Positions 1-8,554 of a DNA stretch of 64,000 nt are shown one piece after another (the stretch's first letter is position 1; each line of letters starts with the position of its first letter). Where the stretch lies: positions 1,178,001 to 1,242,000 of the forward strand of contig NZ_JANPVN010000001.1 of the NCBI RefSeq assembly GCF_026157085.1, given 5' to 3'. The translations under genes were made by a program, and so were the position numbers. The DNA comes from Sphingomicrobium arenosum. GTDB lineage: Bacteria; Pseudomonadota; Alphaproteobacteria; Sphingomonadales; Sphingomonadaceae. The notes below the pieces were generated by a model, which worked only from the letters and a program-made list of their open reading frames with translations, was not told the origin of the DNA and made no database searches.

Positions 1-355
1 CGTCGGCCTCGGCCTTGGCGACCAGCGCGCTAGCGTCTTCCTCGGCGCGGGCGCGGATCGCGTCGGCGTCCTTCTTGGCCGCTTTCGCCTTGGCCTCATA
101 TTCGGACCGGAGCGCTCCGGCTTCGGCGCGCAACTGCTTGGCCTCGTCGAGCTGCGCCTTGATCGCCTCGATCTTGGCGTCGAGTGACTTGCCGATTGCG
201 GCAGGCACCTTCTTCCACAGCATCAGCGCGATGACCGCGAGCATGGCGAAGGCCACCCAAACGGCGCCATCTTCGAAATAGCCGTATTGGGCAGGCGCGT
301 CCTCGTGGGTCGCGACCGGCACGTCGATCACGGCGTCGCCAGGCAGGTTAGCCAT
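1..355 (-). CDS. atpF: F0F1 ATP synthase subunit b (partial, C-terminus beyond left edge)
   Basis: Peripheral-stalk subunit of the F0 sector; two b-type subunits hold F1 static while the c-ring turns. About 118 residues are visible. After a short N-terminal segment there is one membrane span at about residues 32-48 (VAFAMLAVIALML), followed by a long Ala/Lys/Glu-rich helix that would form the coiled-coil stalk. The ATG at 355-353 overlaps the stop of the b' gene by 8 bases, a typical coupled arrangement. The gene runs off the window. Assignment as b rather than b' rests on gene order, because b' comes first in alphaproteobacterial F0 operons. Confidence 0.93.
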   Translation of the reverse strand, partial: MANLPGDAVIDVPVATHEDAPAQYGYFEDGAVWVAFAMLAVIALMLWKKVPAAIGKSLDAKIEAIKAQLDEAKQLRAEAGALRSEYEAKAKAAKKDADAIRARAEEDASALVAKAEAD

Positions 356-842
356 TGGCCAATTCCTTCTTCACCGCGCTGGTGGCGGTGCGCTTGTCGA
401 CCTTGAGACCGGCAACTTTCAGCACCATCGCCTGCGTCGCTTCGGCGGCCAGCGCCTCCAGCTCGGCCCGCGCGGCGGTGCGCTGCGCATCGAGTTCGGC
501 GGCCGCCTCGGCCAGCGTCGCGTCGATGCCCTTGTCGGCCTTCGCCAGCGCCTTTTCGGTCCGCTCGGCGGCGGCTTCCTTGGCGTTGGCGTTGAATTTG
601 GCCGCGTCGGCGCGGGCGGCATCGAGGTCAGCGCGATAGCCTTCCTCGAGACCGTCCGCCGCCTTTTGCGCGGCTTCGGCTTCCTTGAGGTCGGCTGCGA
701 TCTTGTCGTCGCGCAGGTCGACCGTCTTCTGGATCTTGGGCACCATGCCATAGCCGATGAAGACCAGGATGGCGCCGAAGAAGACCGTCAGCCAGAACAG
801 CTGCGAGGCATAGATTTCAGCAATCTGTGCAAGTTGCGGCAT
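348..842 (-). CDS. atpG: F0F1 ATP synthase subunit b'
   Basis: Second, diverged peripheral-stalk subunit (b'), found in alphaproteobacteria and photosynthetic lineages, where one b and one b' replace the b homodimer. It has 164 residues: a single membrane span near residues 14-32 (FWLTVFFGAILVFIGYGMV), then an uninterrupted charged, Ala-rich helix to the C-terminus. It sits between the c-subunit gene and b, and its TAA lies inside the start region of the b gene. Symbols differ between genomes (atpG, atpX or atpF2), so the name is less certain than the function. Confidence 0.93.
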   Translation of the reverse strand: MPQLAQIAEIYASQLFWLTVFFGAILVFIGYGMVPKIQKTVDLRDDKIAADLKEAEAAQKAADGLEEGYRADLDAARADAAKFNANAKEAAAERTEKALAKADKGIDATLAEAAAELDAQRTAARAELEALAAEATQAMVLKVAGLKVDKRTATSAVKKELANG

Positions 843-871
843 GTGCCGACCCCTTGGAAGCTAAAGTGTTG

Positions 872-1099
872 TTACGCGACGAAGAGCAGGATCATCGCGA
901 CGACGAACGCCAGCAGGCCGAGAAGTTCGGCAGCGGCGAAGCCGATGAACAGGCGACCCTGCTGGCCGTCAGCGGCGGCCGGGTTGCGCAGCGCGCTCTC
1001 GAGGAACGAGCCGAAGACGTTACCAACGCCAAGGGCGGCCATACCAACGCCAATCGCGGCGAGACCGGCACCGAGCAGCTTTGCGGCTTCTGCGTCCAT
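872..1099 (-). CDS. atpE: F0F1 ATP synthase subunit c
   Basis: Proteolipid of the rotating c-ring, in the inner membrane. The 75-residue protein is two membrane helices joined by a short polar loop (RNPAAADGQQGR, with the conserved R-N-P). The ion-binding carboxylate is the Glu in FAAAELLGLL of helix 2. An upstream in-frame start would add 29 Arg/Ser-rich residues with no family support, so the ATG at 1099 (MDAEAAKLL) is chosen; it is preceded by CAGGAGT. The Gly/Ala-rich first helix is typical of alphaproteobacterial c subunits. Confidence 0.97.
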   Translation of the reverse strand: MDAEAAKLLGAGLAAIGVGMAALGVGNVFGSFLESALRNPAAADGQQGRLFIGFAAAELLGLLAFVVAMILLFVA

Positions 1100-1130
1100 T
1101 TTAAAAACTCCTGTGTTGAAAATTCTGGGA

Positions 1131-1922
1131 TTAGTGAAGGTTGATCGCGTCGTTGAGATACAGCGACGTGAGCAGGGCGAAAACATAGGCCTGGATACCG
1201 GCGACGAGGATCTCGAGCATCGAGATGCCGATCATCAGGATGAAGCTGGGCACCGAGACGATCGCGAGCGTCATGATGCCGCCGGCAGTCCCGTTGATGA
1301 CGAAGCCCGCCAGCACCTTGAGCAGGATATGCCCCGCGGTCATGGCGACGAAGAGACGAAGGCCGAGGCTGATCGGGCGGAACATGAAGCTGAACAGCTC
1401 GATCAGGAAGATGAGCGGGACCATCACGGTCGGCGTGCCGTGCGGCACGAACAGGCTGAAGAAATGGAGCTTGTGACGCCAGAAACCGACCACCAGCACG
1501 AGAAGGAAGCTCACGATGGCGAGCACCCCGGTGATGGTGATGTGGCTGGTCACGGTAAAGGCATGGAGTCCCGCCGCTGCCGTCGGCAGCAGGCCGAGGA
1601 GGTTGGCGAACAGGATGAACATGAACAGGCTAAAGACATAGGGCACGAACTTGCGCCCCTCCTTGCCGATGTTCGTGTCGATCATCGAGGTGATGAAGCC
1701 AGTAAAGCCCTCGACCGCCATCTGCCAGCGGCCGGGCACGAGCTCGCGGCGCATGCCGCCGAGCATGAACAGGCCGAGCACGACCAGCGTCAGCGCCATC
1801 CACGCCGCCGAGTTGGTGAAGGGGATTTGATATCCCGCGATTTCCCAACCCTGCCCGAAGAGGGGCTGCACCTCGAACTGGTGCATCGGATCGATCTTGC
1901 CGCCTTCTGCCACTGTGCTCAC
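1131..1922 (-). CDS. atpB: F0F1 ATP synthase subunit a
   Basis: Stator subunit with the proton half-channels against the c-ring. It is 263 residues with several hydrophobic helices. The essential Arg is in the helix containing GLRLFVAMTAGH, and the C-terminal helix has the conserved QAYVFALLTSLYL. The start is a GTG that overlaps the atpI stop (GTGA); an internal ATG at 1886 would remove 12 residues and is less likely given the overlap. It is followed by atpE after about 30 bases. Confidence 0.97.
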   Translation of the reverse strand: MSTVAEGGKIDPMHQFEVQPLFGQGWEIAGYQIPFTNSAAWMALTLVVLGLFMLGGMRRELVPGRWQMAVEGFTGFITSMIDTNIGKEGRKFVPYVFSLFMFILFANLLGLLPTAAAGLHAFTVTSHITITGVLAIVSFLLVLVVGFWRHKLHFFSLFVPHGTPTVMVPLIFLIELFSFMFRPISLGLRLFVAMTAGHILLKVLAGFVINGTAGGIMTLAIVSVPSFILMIGISMLEILVAGIQAYVFALLTSLYLNDAINLH

Positions 1923-2257
1923 TCGCTCTTGTCGCCGGGCACGCGCCCGGTGGAAATTCTCACGATGCTCCAGAACCCGCCGATGATCCCGAGGATCAGG
2001 CCGATCACCAGAGCCGCGCCCCCCGTGCCGGCCAGACGGTCCACCGTCCAGCCCATGAGGGCACCGCCGAACAGGCCACCGAGGAGGTAGGACAGGACGC
2101 GTCCCCCTTGCGCTTCTGACGTGTCGCGCGCGGGGCGATTGGCGCCGGTCCGCTCCGCCTCCCGTTCCTGTGCGGCTCGTAGTCGCTCTTCAAGCGAATC
2201 GATCCGCACGTCCTCGGGGGTTTCGGGCACCTGCCTGTCGGATCCGTTCTCGGCCAT
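1919..2257 (-). CDS. atpI: ATP synthase protein I (F0 assembly protein)
   Basis: Small membrane protein that heads many F0 operons and helps c-ring assembly. It has 112 residues: a charged N-terminal half (RLRAAQEREAERTG) and then two membrane helices (LLGGLFGGALMGWTVDRL and ALVIGLILGIIGGFWSIVRI) as in the AtpI family. The ATG at 2257 has a GGGAG ribosome site about 6 bases upstream; longer in-frame starts lack one. Its stop overlaps the atpB GTG. The 186-base gap to the divergent lipoprotein gene should carry the operon promoter, but I see no clear -35/-10 pair. Confidence 0.9.
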   Translation of the reverse strand: MAENGSDRQVPETPEDVRIDSLEERLRAAQEREAERTGANRPARDTSEAQGGRVLSYLLGGLFGGALMGWTVDRLAGTGGAALVIGLILGIIGGFWSIVRISTGRVPGDKSE

Positions 2258-2443
2258 GCTTTCTCCCGTAAACCAAGTGCCAGCTTCGGAAGCGAAACTG
2301 GCACGACGGCCCGGGGCTTCGAACGAGCCCGCCAGAGGCGCCGCCCCTTTATGAAGCGAGGCCCGGAGTGTCAACCGCCAGCGGGAACGGTTCGCCGCCT
2401 TTTTGCGCTTGTCCGTTCGATCCCCGCACTCTTAACTCGGACG

Positions 2444-3244
2444 ATGTCGATGCGCTTTGCCCCTCTCGCCGCCCTACCCGTCGCCCTCGGCCTTGCCGCC
2501 TGCCAGCAGCAACAGACCTCGAGCCCCCCGCCAGCAGCGACCACGGCCGACCCGCCCGCGCCGCCTGCCATCGCCGACACGCCCAAGGCGGTAAAGATCG
2601 CCGAGAAGGACAATATGGTCGACTTCGAGATGTCGTGGCCCGCCGAGGCCGCCGCCATCCCGGCGCTCGATGCCCGCTTCCGCAAGGAAGCGCCCGAGCG
2701 GCTCGCCACGCTACGCGAAATGGCGGCCGAGGAAGCCGCCATGTTCGCCGAGATGAAGCGCCCCTTCAACGGCTTTCAGTCAGCGATGACCTGGACCGCC
2801 GCGGGCCAGAGCGAGCGCCTCCTCAGCCTCGACGGCGTCTACAGCGCCTATATGGGCGGCGCGCATCCAAACTGGAACGCGACCGAACTGTTGTGGGACC
2901 GCGATGCCGATGCGCCGATCCCGGTCGCCCACCTGTTCGGCGGCAACGAGGCGCTCACCGCCGCCCTGTCGCAGCGTTTCTGCACCGACCTCGATGCCCA
3001 GCGTCTCGAACGGCGCGGCGAGGTGATCGACGGCTTCAACGATTGCCCGCCCCTCGACGGCGTCTCCGTGGTCCCCACCGACCGCGACGGCAATGGTCGC
3101 TTCGAACGCTTCGTCATCACCGCCGCCCCATATGCCGCCGGCCCCTATGCCGAGGGCGGCTACGACATCGACCTGCCCGTCGACGACGCGATCCTCGACC
3201 AGCTTGATGCGGCCTTCCTCGCCGATTTCGAGACGGCGTCGTAA
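2444..3244 (+). CDS. DUF3298/DUF4163-type lipoprotein
   Basis: Predicted lipoprotein: a short signal peptide ends in a lipobox (LGLAAC, Cys20), followed by a Pro/Ala-rich linker. The rest, about residues 60-265, resembles the DUF4163 + DUF3298 (RsiV/PdaC-like) arrangement, including the YMGGAHPN stretch that matches the usual Y-x-GG-A-H of DUF3298. These domains are extracytoplasmic and bind or deacetylate cell-wall sugars in some members; no function is proven here. The ATG at 2450 is an alternative start; neither has a clear ribosome site. The gene stands alone, divergent from atpI. Confidence 0.7.
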   Translation: MSMRFAPLAALPVALGLAACQQQQTSSPPPAATTADPPAPPAIADTPKAVKIAEKDNMVDFEMSWPAEAAAIPALDARFRKEAPERLATLREMAAEEAAMFAEMKRPFNGFQSAMTWTAAGQSERLLSLDGVYSAYMGGAHPNWNATELLWDRDADAPIPVAHLFGGNEALTAALSQRFCTDLDAQRLERRGEVIDGFNDCPPLDGVSVVPTDRDGNGRFERFVITAAPYAAGPYAEGGYDIDLPVDDAILDQLDAAFLADFETAS

Positions 3245-3336
3245 CGAGCCTTGGCGGAAGCGCCCCGCCCCGCTAGCCTACCCCTTGCCGAATCCTCGTG
3301 GAGCCAACCGCCCATGCACCGTTCGGCCTGCCTTTC

Positions 3337-4023
3337 ATGAACGACCTCGCCCCGCTCGATGCCGCCGGCCACCGCGCGCGGCTGCGCCAGCGCTTCCTCG
3401 AGGAGGGTGAAACCGCGCTGCTCGATCACGAGCTGGTCGAATATCTTCTCACCCTCGCCAATCGCCGCGGCGACACCAAGGCGCTCGCCAAGCGCCTCCT
3501 CAAGCAAGCCGGCGGCTATGCCGAATTGCTTGAGGCCGATGTCGGCACGTTGCGCGCCGAAGGGCTGACCGACCCGCAGATCGGCGCGCTCAAGATCGCG
3601 CAAGCCACCGCGCGCCGCCTCCTCGAAAAACGCGCCGAAGGCCGCGACCTCCTGTCGAGTTGGCAGGCGGTGACCGACTATCTCCATGCCAAGATGGCCT
3701 GGCGCGGCACCGAGGAGGTGCGTTGCCTCTTCCTCGACACCAAGAATCGCCTCATCGCCAACGAATGCCTGTTCGAGGGCACGGTCGATGAAAGCGCGGT
3801 TCATGTGCGCGAAGTGCTCGCCCGTGCGCTCGCACTTCACGCCAGCGCGCTCATCCTCGTCCACAACCACCCCTCGGGCGACCCCACCCCCAGCCGCGCC
3901 GACATTCGCCTGACGCGCGAGATCGCCGAGGCCGCGCGCCCGCTCAAGATCCTCCTCCACGACCATGTCATCGTCGGTGCGATGCACGAACCACTAAGCC
4001 TGCGCAGCCAAGGGCACCTTTAG
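3337..4023 (+). CDS. radC: RadC family JAB-domain protein
   Basis: Member of the RadC family, historically called a DNA repair protein although its biochemical role is unsettled. 228 residues. An N-terminal UPF0758 helix-hairpin-helix region (about 10-95, starting GHRARLRQRF) precedes a JAB/MPN metalloprotease-like domain with the HxHPSGDPxPSxxD motif (His176, His178, Asp189). A GTG at 3298 would add 13 residues; the ATG is preferred because family members start just before GHR. No strong ribosome site is visible for either. It lies just upstream of purB on the same strand. Confidence 0.9.
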   Translation: MNDLAPLDAAGHRARLRQRFLEEGETALLDHELVEYLLTLANRRGDTKALAKRLLKQAGGYAELLEADVGTLRAEGLTDPQIGALKIAQATARRLLEKRAEGRDLLSSWQAVTDYLHAKMAWRGTEEVRCLFLDTKNRLIANECLFEGTVDESAVHVREVLARALALHASALILVHNHPSGDPTPSRADIRLTREIAEAARPLKILLHDHVIVGAMHEPLSLRSQGHL

Positions 4024-4089
4024 TCCGGTTGTAACCCCCTCCTCGCCCTGCTAGTCGCCGCCGAAACGAACCGCTTTCGGAGCTTCCCC

Positions 4090-5409
4090 ATGGTCCCCCG
4101 CTACGCCCGCCCCGAGATGACCGCCATCTGGGACACCGAGAACCGCTATCGCATCTGGTGGGCGATCGAGGTATTCGCCGCCGAGGCGATGGGGCAGATC
4201 GGCATGATCGATGTTGACGATGCCAGGACCATCCGCCGCGCCTATGACGACAATGTGCTGGGCGAGATCGACGTCCCCGCCATCGACGCCATCGAGGCGG
4301 TCACCAAGCATGACGTCATCGCCTTCCTGACCTGGGCGGGCGAGAAGCTCGGCCCCGAACGCCGCTGGCTCCACCAGGGCATGACCAGCTCGGACGTGCT
4401 CGACACCAGCCTCGCGGTCCAGCTCACCCAGTCGGCCGACCTGCTCATCAAGGGCATGGAAACGCTGCTGGAAACGCTCAAGCGCCGCGCATACGAGCAT
4501 AAGACGACCCCGACCATGGGCCGCAGCCACGGCATCCACGCCGAACCCACCAGCTTCGGCTTGAAGCTCGCGCAGGCCTACGCCGAATTCGACCGCGGCC
4601 TCGCCCGCCTGAAGAGCGCCCGCGAGGAGATCGCCACCTGCGCCATCTCGGGCGCGGTCGGCACCTTCGCCAATATCGACCCGCGCATCGAGGAGCATGT
4701 CGCCAAGGAACTCGGCCTCAAGCCCGAACCCGTCTCGACGCAGGTCATCCCGCGCGATCGCCACGCCGAATATTTCGCCACGCTGGCGGTCATCGCCTCG
4801 TCGGTCGAGCGTCTCGCGGTCGAGATCCGCCACCTCCAGCGCACCGAAGTGCTCGAGGCCGAGGAATATTTCTCGCCCGGCCAGAAGGGCTCGTCGGCCA
4901 TGCCGCACAAGCGCAACCCCGTGCTGACCGAAAACCTCACCGGCCTTGCCCGCATGGTCCGCGCCTATGCGCTGCCCGCGCTCGAGAATGTCGCCCTCTG
5001 GCACGAGCGCGACATCAGCCACAGCTCGGTCGAGCGCTTCATCGGCCCCGACGCCTGCATCACCCTCGACTTCGCGCTCGCCCGCCTCAACGGCGTCATG
5101 GACAAGCTCATCGTCTACCCCGAGCGGATGCAGAAGAATCTCGACCGCATGGGCGGGCTCATCCATTCACAGCGCGTCCTCCTCGCCCTCACCCAGAAGG
5201 GCCTATCGCGCGAGGACAGCTATGCCATCGTCCAGAAGAACGCGATGCGCGTGTGGGAATCCGATGGCCAACTAAAGCTGCTCGATCTCCTCAAGCAGGA
5301 CGATCAGGTCACCGCCAAGATGACCGACGAGGAACTCGAAGGCCTGTTCGACCTCGACCATCATCTCGCCCGCGTCGACACCATTTTCGGCCGCGTGTTC
5401 GGCACTTGA
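4090..5409 (+). CDS. purB: Adenylosuccinate lyase
   Basis: Cytosolic enzyme of purine synthesis that releases fumarate from SAICAR and from adenylosuccinate. The 439-residue length fits the short bacterial PurB type. The fumarase/aspartase-superfamily signature GSSAMPHKRNP is at about 267-277, with GRSHGIH (His147) and MTSSD (98-102) as further active-site segments. The ATG follows a short leader without a strong ribosome site. Its TGA overlaps a TTG that begins the heme oxygenase gene, so translation of the two may be coupled. Confidence 0.97.
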   Translation: MVPRYARPEMTAIWDTENRYRIWWAIEVFAAEAMGQIGMIDVDDARTIRRAYDDNVLGEIDVPAIDAIEAVTKHDVIAFLTWAGEKLGPERRWLHQGMTSSDVLDTSLAVQLTQSADLLIKGMETLLETLKRRAYEHKTTPTMGRSHGIHAEPTSFGLKLAQAYAEFDRGLARLKSAREEIATCAISGAVGTFANIDPRIEEHVAKELGLKPEPVSTQVIPRDRHAEYFATLAVIASSVERLAVEIRHLQRTEVLEAEEYFSPGQKGSSAMPHKRNPVLTENLTGLARMVRAYALPALENVALWHERDISHSSVERFIGPDACITLDFALARLNGVMDKLIVYPERMQKNLDRMGGLIHSQRVLLALTQKGLSREDSYAIVQKNAMRVWESDGQLKLLDLLKQDDQVTAKMTDEELEGLFDLDHHLARVDTIFGRVFGT

Positions 5410-5942
5410 ACGTCCGTGCCTCATTGAAGGCCGCGACCGATGCGCGGCACGAGGCGCTCGACGACCTCTTCTCCACGCTCGACCTGACGAGGCCGGAGGA
5501 TTACGCCCGCTTCCTCCTCGCGCAGGCCGCCGCGCTCCTCCCCTATGAGTCCGCGCTCGACCATGCCGGCGCCGCGACCATCCTTCCCGACTGGCCCGCG
5601 CATCGCCGCGGCCCCGCGCTGCTCGCCGACCTCGATGCACTGGGCCACGACCTGCCCCCGCCGGTCGCGATCGCTCCGGTCATCACCATCCCCGACATCC
5701 TCGGCACCCTATACGTCCTCGAGGGCTCGCGGCTCGGCGGCGAGGTCATCCGCCGCGGTCTGCCACCCGGCACGCCGACCGCCTTTCTCGCGCACGCCTC
5801 GCCTACCCGCTGGCCGGAATTCGTTGCGCTTCTTGAACAAAATCTGGCATCACCCGTTGACCGTGCCGTGGCAGAGCGGGCCGCCATCCTGGCGTTCGAG
5901 GCCTTCGCGCGCGCTGCCGATGCGTATGTGGGGAATGAATGA
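5406..5942 (+). CDS. bphO: Biliverdin-producing heme oxygenase (BphO-like)
   Basis: Heme oxygenases open heme to biliverdin, the chromophore of bacteriophytochromes. The 178-residue protein has the N-terminal proximal His region ATDARHEALDDLF (His15) and the distal-helix motif LYVLEGSRLGG (102-112) seen in BphO/HemO proteins. The start is inferred as a TTG at 5406, overlapping the purB stop; no ATG or GTG fits the family N-terminus. Its 3' end overlaps the phytochrome ATG (ATGA). This places chromophore supply and photoreceptor in one transcript. Confidence 0.87.
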   Translation: MNVRASLKAATDARHEALDDLFSTLDLTRPEDYARFLLAQAAALLPYESALDHAGAATILPDWPAHRRGPALLADLDALGHDLPPPVAIAPVITIPDILGTLYVLEGSRLGGEVIRRGLPPGTPTAFLAHASPTRWPEFVALLEQNLASPVDRAVAERAAILAFEAFARAADAYVGNE

Positions 5943-8542
5943 CCAAGGCTGAAGACTTCGAAGGTCCCGTCGACCTGACCAATTGCGACCGCGAGCCCAT
6001 TCATCTCCTGGGCGGCATCCAGCCGATCGGATTCCTCGTCGCTTTCTCGCTCGACTGGCAGATCATGCGCTATTCGGCGAACCTGTCCGACTTCCTCCCG
6101 GTGCGAGACGAACCCCTCGGCCAGCGCGCGCAGGAATTCCTCTCGGGCGAGGCGATCCATGCGCTGCGCAATCGCCTCGCGCTGCTGCGCGGCGAGGATG
6201 CGCTCGAACGCCTCTTCCGTCTCCAATTGAACGAGGGAGACGAGAAAACCTACGACGTCGCGCTGCACATGTCGCAGGGCATGATCGTGCTGGAAGCCGA
6301 GCTAACGCGCGAAAAGGAATATGGCGATGCCAGCGGCATGGTCCGCTCGATGGTCGGCCGCCTCGACAGCGCCCCCGACATGAAGGGTTTCCTGCGCGAA
6401 GGCGCCCGCCAGGTCCGCGCGTTCACCGGCTATGACCGCGTCATGATCTACAAATTCGATCGCGACGGGTCGGGCGAGGTCGTCGCCGAGGCCGCCAAGT
6501 CGGGCATCGGCACCTTCCTCGGATTGAACTACCCCGCCAGCGACATCCCCAAGCAGGCGCGCGAACTCTATCTGCGCTCGCTGATGCGCGTCATCACCGA
6601 TGTCGACGCCGAGCCCGTGCGCATCCTGCCGGCGCAGGATCTCGATGGCAATCCGATCGACCTCTCCCTTTCGGTGCTGCGCGCGGTCAGTCCGATACAC
6701 ATCGAATATCTCAAGAATATGGGGGTGCAGGCCACTCTCACCCTGTCGATCATCACCGAGGGCAAGCTGTGGGGCATGATCGTGGCCCATCATTACAGCC
6801 CCCGCGCGCCCGGCTTCGAACGCCGCTCGGTCGCCGAGCTGTTCGGTCAGCTTTTCGCCATGCGCGTGGAATCGCGCGAACGACAGGAACTGATGGCGCT
6901 CGAGCGTCAGGCCCGCGACATGTCGGACCAACTCCTGGGCGCAATCGCCACCGATGAATCGCTGCTGCGCGATCCGCAATGGTTCTCCGACATCATCACC
7001 GGGGTCGTCCCCGCCGATGGCGTCGGCGTGTGGATCAACGGCAATTACGCCTTTGCCGGCTCCACCCCCGACACCGCACAGTTCGCCCGCATCGTCCGCT
7101 CCTTGAACGGCACTGCGGCGGGCCGGGTCTTCGCCACCGACCGTATCGCCAGCGTCGTCGACGGTGCCGATGCCTTTGCCGACAAGGCCGCCGGCATGCT
7201 CGCCATCCCGATCAGCCGCACCCCGCGCGACTATGTCGTCCTGTTCCGCGAGGAACGCATCCGCTCGGTCCGCTGGGCGGGCAACCCGCAAAAGCCCGCC
7301 AGCTATGGTCCCAACGGCACCCGCCTCCACCCGCGCGAAAGCTTTGAAGAGTGGAAGGAACTGGTCGAGGGCAAGTCCCGACCCTTTACCGAGACCGAAA
7401 AACGCATCGCCGAACAGCTTCGCGCCACCCTCATCGAGGTCGTGCTGCGCCTGTCCGACGAGGCGAGCCAGGAACGTCAGGCGGCCAACGACCGGCAGGA
7501 ATTGCTGATCGCCGAACTTAACCACCGCGTGCGCAACATTCTGTCGCTGATCCGCGGCCTCATCCGCCAGTCCAAGCCCAGCGACGGCACCCCGATCGAG
7601 GATTTCGTGGCGATGGTCGACGGGCGCATCCATGCCCTCGCCCGCGCCCACAACCAGATCACCGAGGATCATTGGGGCCCGGCGCAGTTCCAGCAGCTGA
7701 TCGACGCCGAGGTCGCCGCCTTCCTCGTCGAACAGAAGGACCGCGTCTCGACCGACGGTCCCGGCATCCTCCTCAATCCGCAGGCCTATTCGACCATGGC
7801 GCTCGTCATCCACGAACTGGTCACCAACAGCGCCAAATATGGCTCCTTGTCGGATTCGGGCAGCGTCCACGTCGACTGGCACGTGGACGCGACCGAGCAT
7901 CTCCACATCCACTGGACCGAGCGCGATGGCCCGCCGGTCTCCGAGCCGACTCGCAAGGGTTTCGGCACCACCATCATCGAACGCTCGGTGCCCTACGATC
8001 TCGGCGGCAAGGCGCGGATGGACTATCGTCCCGAGGGGTTGAAAGCCTCCTTCATCATCCCGCCGCGCCATCTCACGCTGCGCAGCGGCAGCGAGGGTCG
8101 CTTCGCCACCAGCGATACGCCCCAGCCCGCGCCCCAGCGCCATCAGGTCAATACCAAGGAAGGCGCCAACGAACGGCTGCTCGAAGCCAAGAATATCCTG
8201 CTCGTCGAGGACAGCCTCATCATTGCCTTGGACGCCGAGGACATCCTCACCCGTCTAGGCGCGGCGCGGGTCACGACCGAGGCCAGCGTCGAGGGCGCCA
8301 TCGCCGCGATCGACCATCTCAAGCCCGACTTCGCGGTGCTCGACATCAACCTTGGCGACACCAACAGCTTCCGCATTGCCGACGTGCTCGACGATCACGA
8401 CGTGCCCTTCGTTTTCGCCACCGGCTATGGCGAACAGGCCTCGCTGCCCGAGCAGCATCGCCAGCGCGTCGTCCTGCAAAAGCCCTATACGATCGGCACG
8501 GTCAGCCGCCGCCTAGACGAATATTTCCGCGGCGAGGGCTGA
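5939..8542 (+). CDS. bphP: Bacteriophytochrome HWE histidine kinase with C-terminal receiver domain
   Basis: Red/far-red photoreceptor kinase, 867 residues. Domains in order: PAS with the biliverdin Cys16 (TNCDREPIHLLGGIQPIG), GAF (about 140-320) with the PASDIP motif at 199-204, PHY (about 330-500) with the tongue PRESF at 465-469, then an HWE-type kinase with His529 in ELNHRVRNILSLI, an N-box HELVTNSAKYG at 625-635 and the HWTE element near 659. A receiver domain (about 751-865) follows, with Asp802 and Lys848. The first base pairs overlap the heme oxygenase gene. HWE kinases often feed the PhyR general stress response; no output gene is visible here. It ends 12 bp from a convergent gene. 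Confidence 0.95.
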   Translation: MTKAEDFEGPVDLTNCDREPIHLLGGIQPIGFLVAFSLDWQIMRYSANLSDFLPVRDEPLGQRAQEFLSGEAIHALRNRLALLRGEDALERLFRLQLNEGDEKTYDVALHMSQGMIVLEAELTREKEYGDASGMVRSMVGRLDSAPDMKGFLREGARQVRAFTGYDRVMIYKFDRDGSGEVVAEAAKSGIGTFLGLNYPASDIPKQARELYLRSLMRVITDVDAEPVRILPAQDLDGNPIDLSLSVLRAVSPIHIEYLKNMGVQATLTLSIITEGKLWGMIVAHHYSPRAPGFERRSVAELFGQLFAMRVESRERQELMALERQARDMSDQLLGAIATDESLLRDPQWFSDIITGVVPADGVGVWINGNYAFAGSTPDTAQFARIVRSLNGTAAGRVFATDRIASVVDGADAFADKAAGMLAIPISRTPRDYVVLFREERIRSVRWAGNPQKPASYGPNGTRLHPRESFEEWKELVEGKSRPFTETEKRIAEQLRATLIEVVLRLSDEASQERQAANDRQELLIAELNHRVRNILSLIRGLIRQSKPSDGTPIEDFVAMVDGRIHALARAHNQITEDHWGPAQFQQLIDAEVAAFLVEQKDRVSTDGPGILLNPQAYSTMALVIHELVTNSAKYGSLSDSGSVHVDWHVDATEHLHIHWTERDGPPVSEPTRKGFGTTIIERSVPYDLGGKARMDYRPEGLKASFIIPPRHLTLRSGSEGRFATSDTPQPAPQRHQVNTKEGANERLLEAKNILLVEDSLIIALDAEDILTRLGAARVTTEASVEGAIAAIDHLKPDFAVLDINLGDTNSFRIADVLDDHDVPFVFATGYGEQASLPEQHRQRVVLQKPYTIGTVSRRLDEYFRGEG

Positions 8543-8554
8543 TCCGCCCCCGCC

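Noticed and set aside
4051..5166. Long open frame on the minus strand opposite purB (371 codons)
   Set aside because: It mirrors the purB codons, has no family pattern, and purB has all its catalytic motifs.
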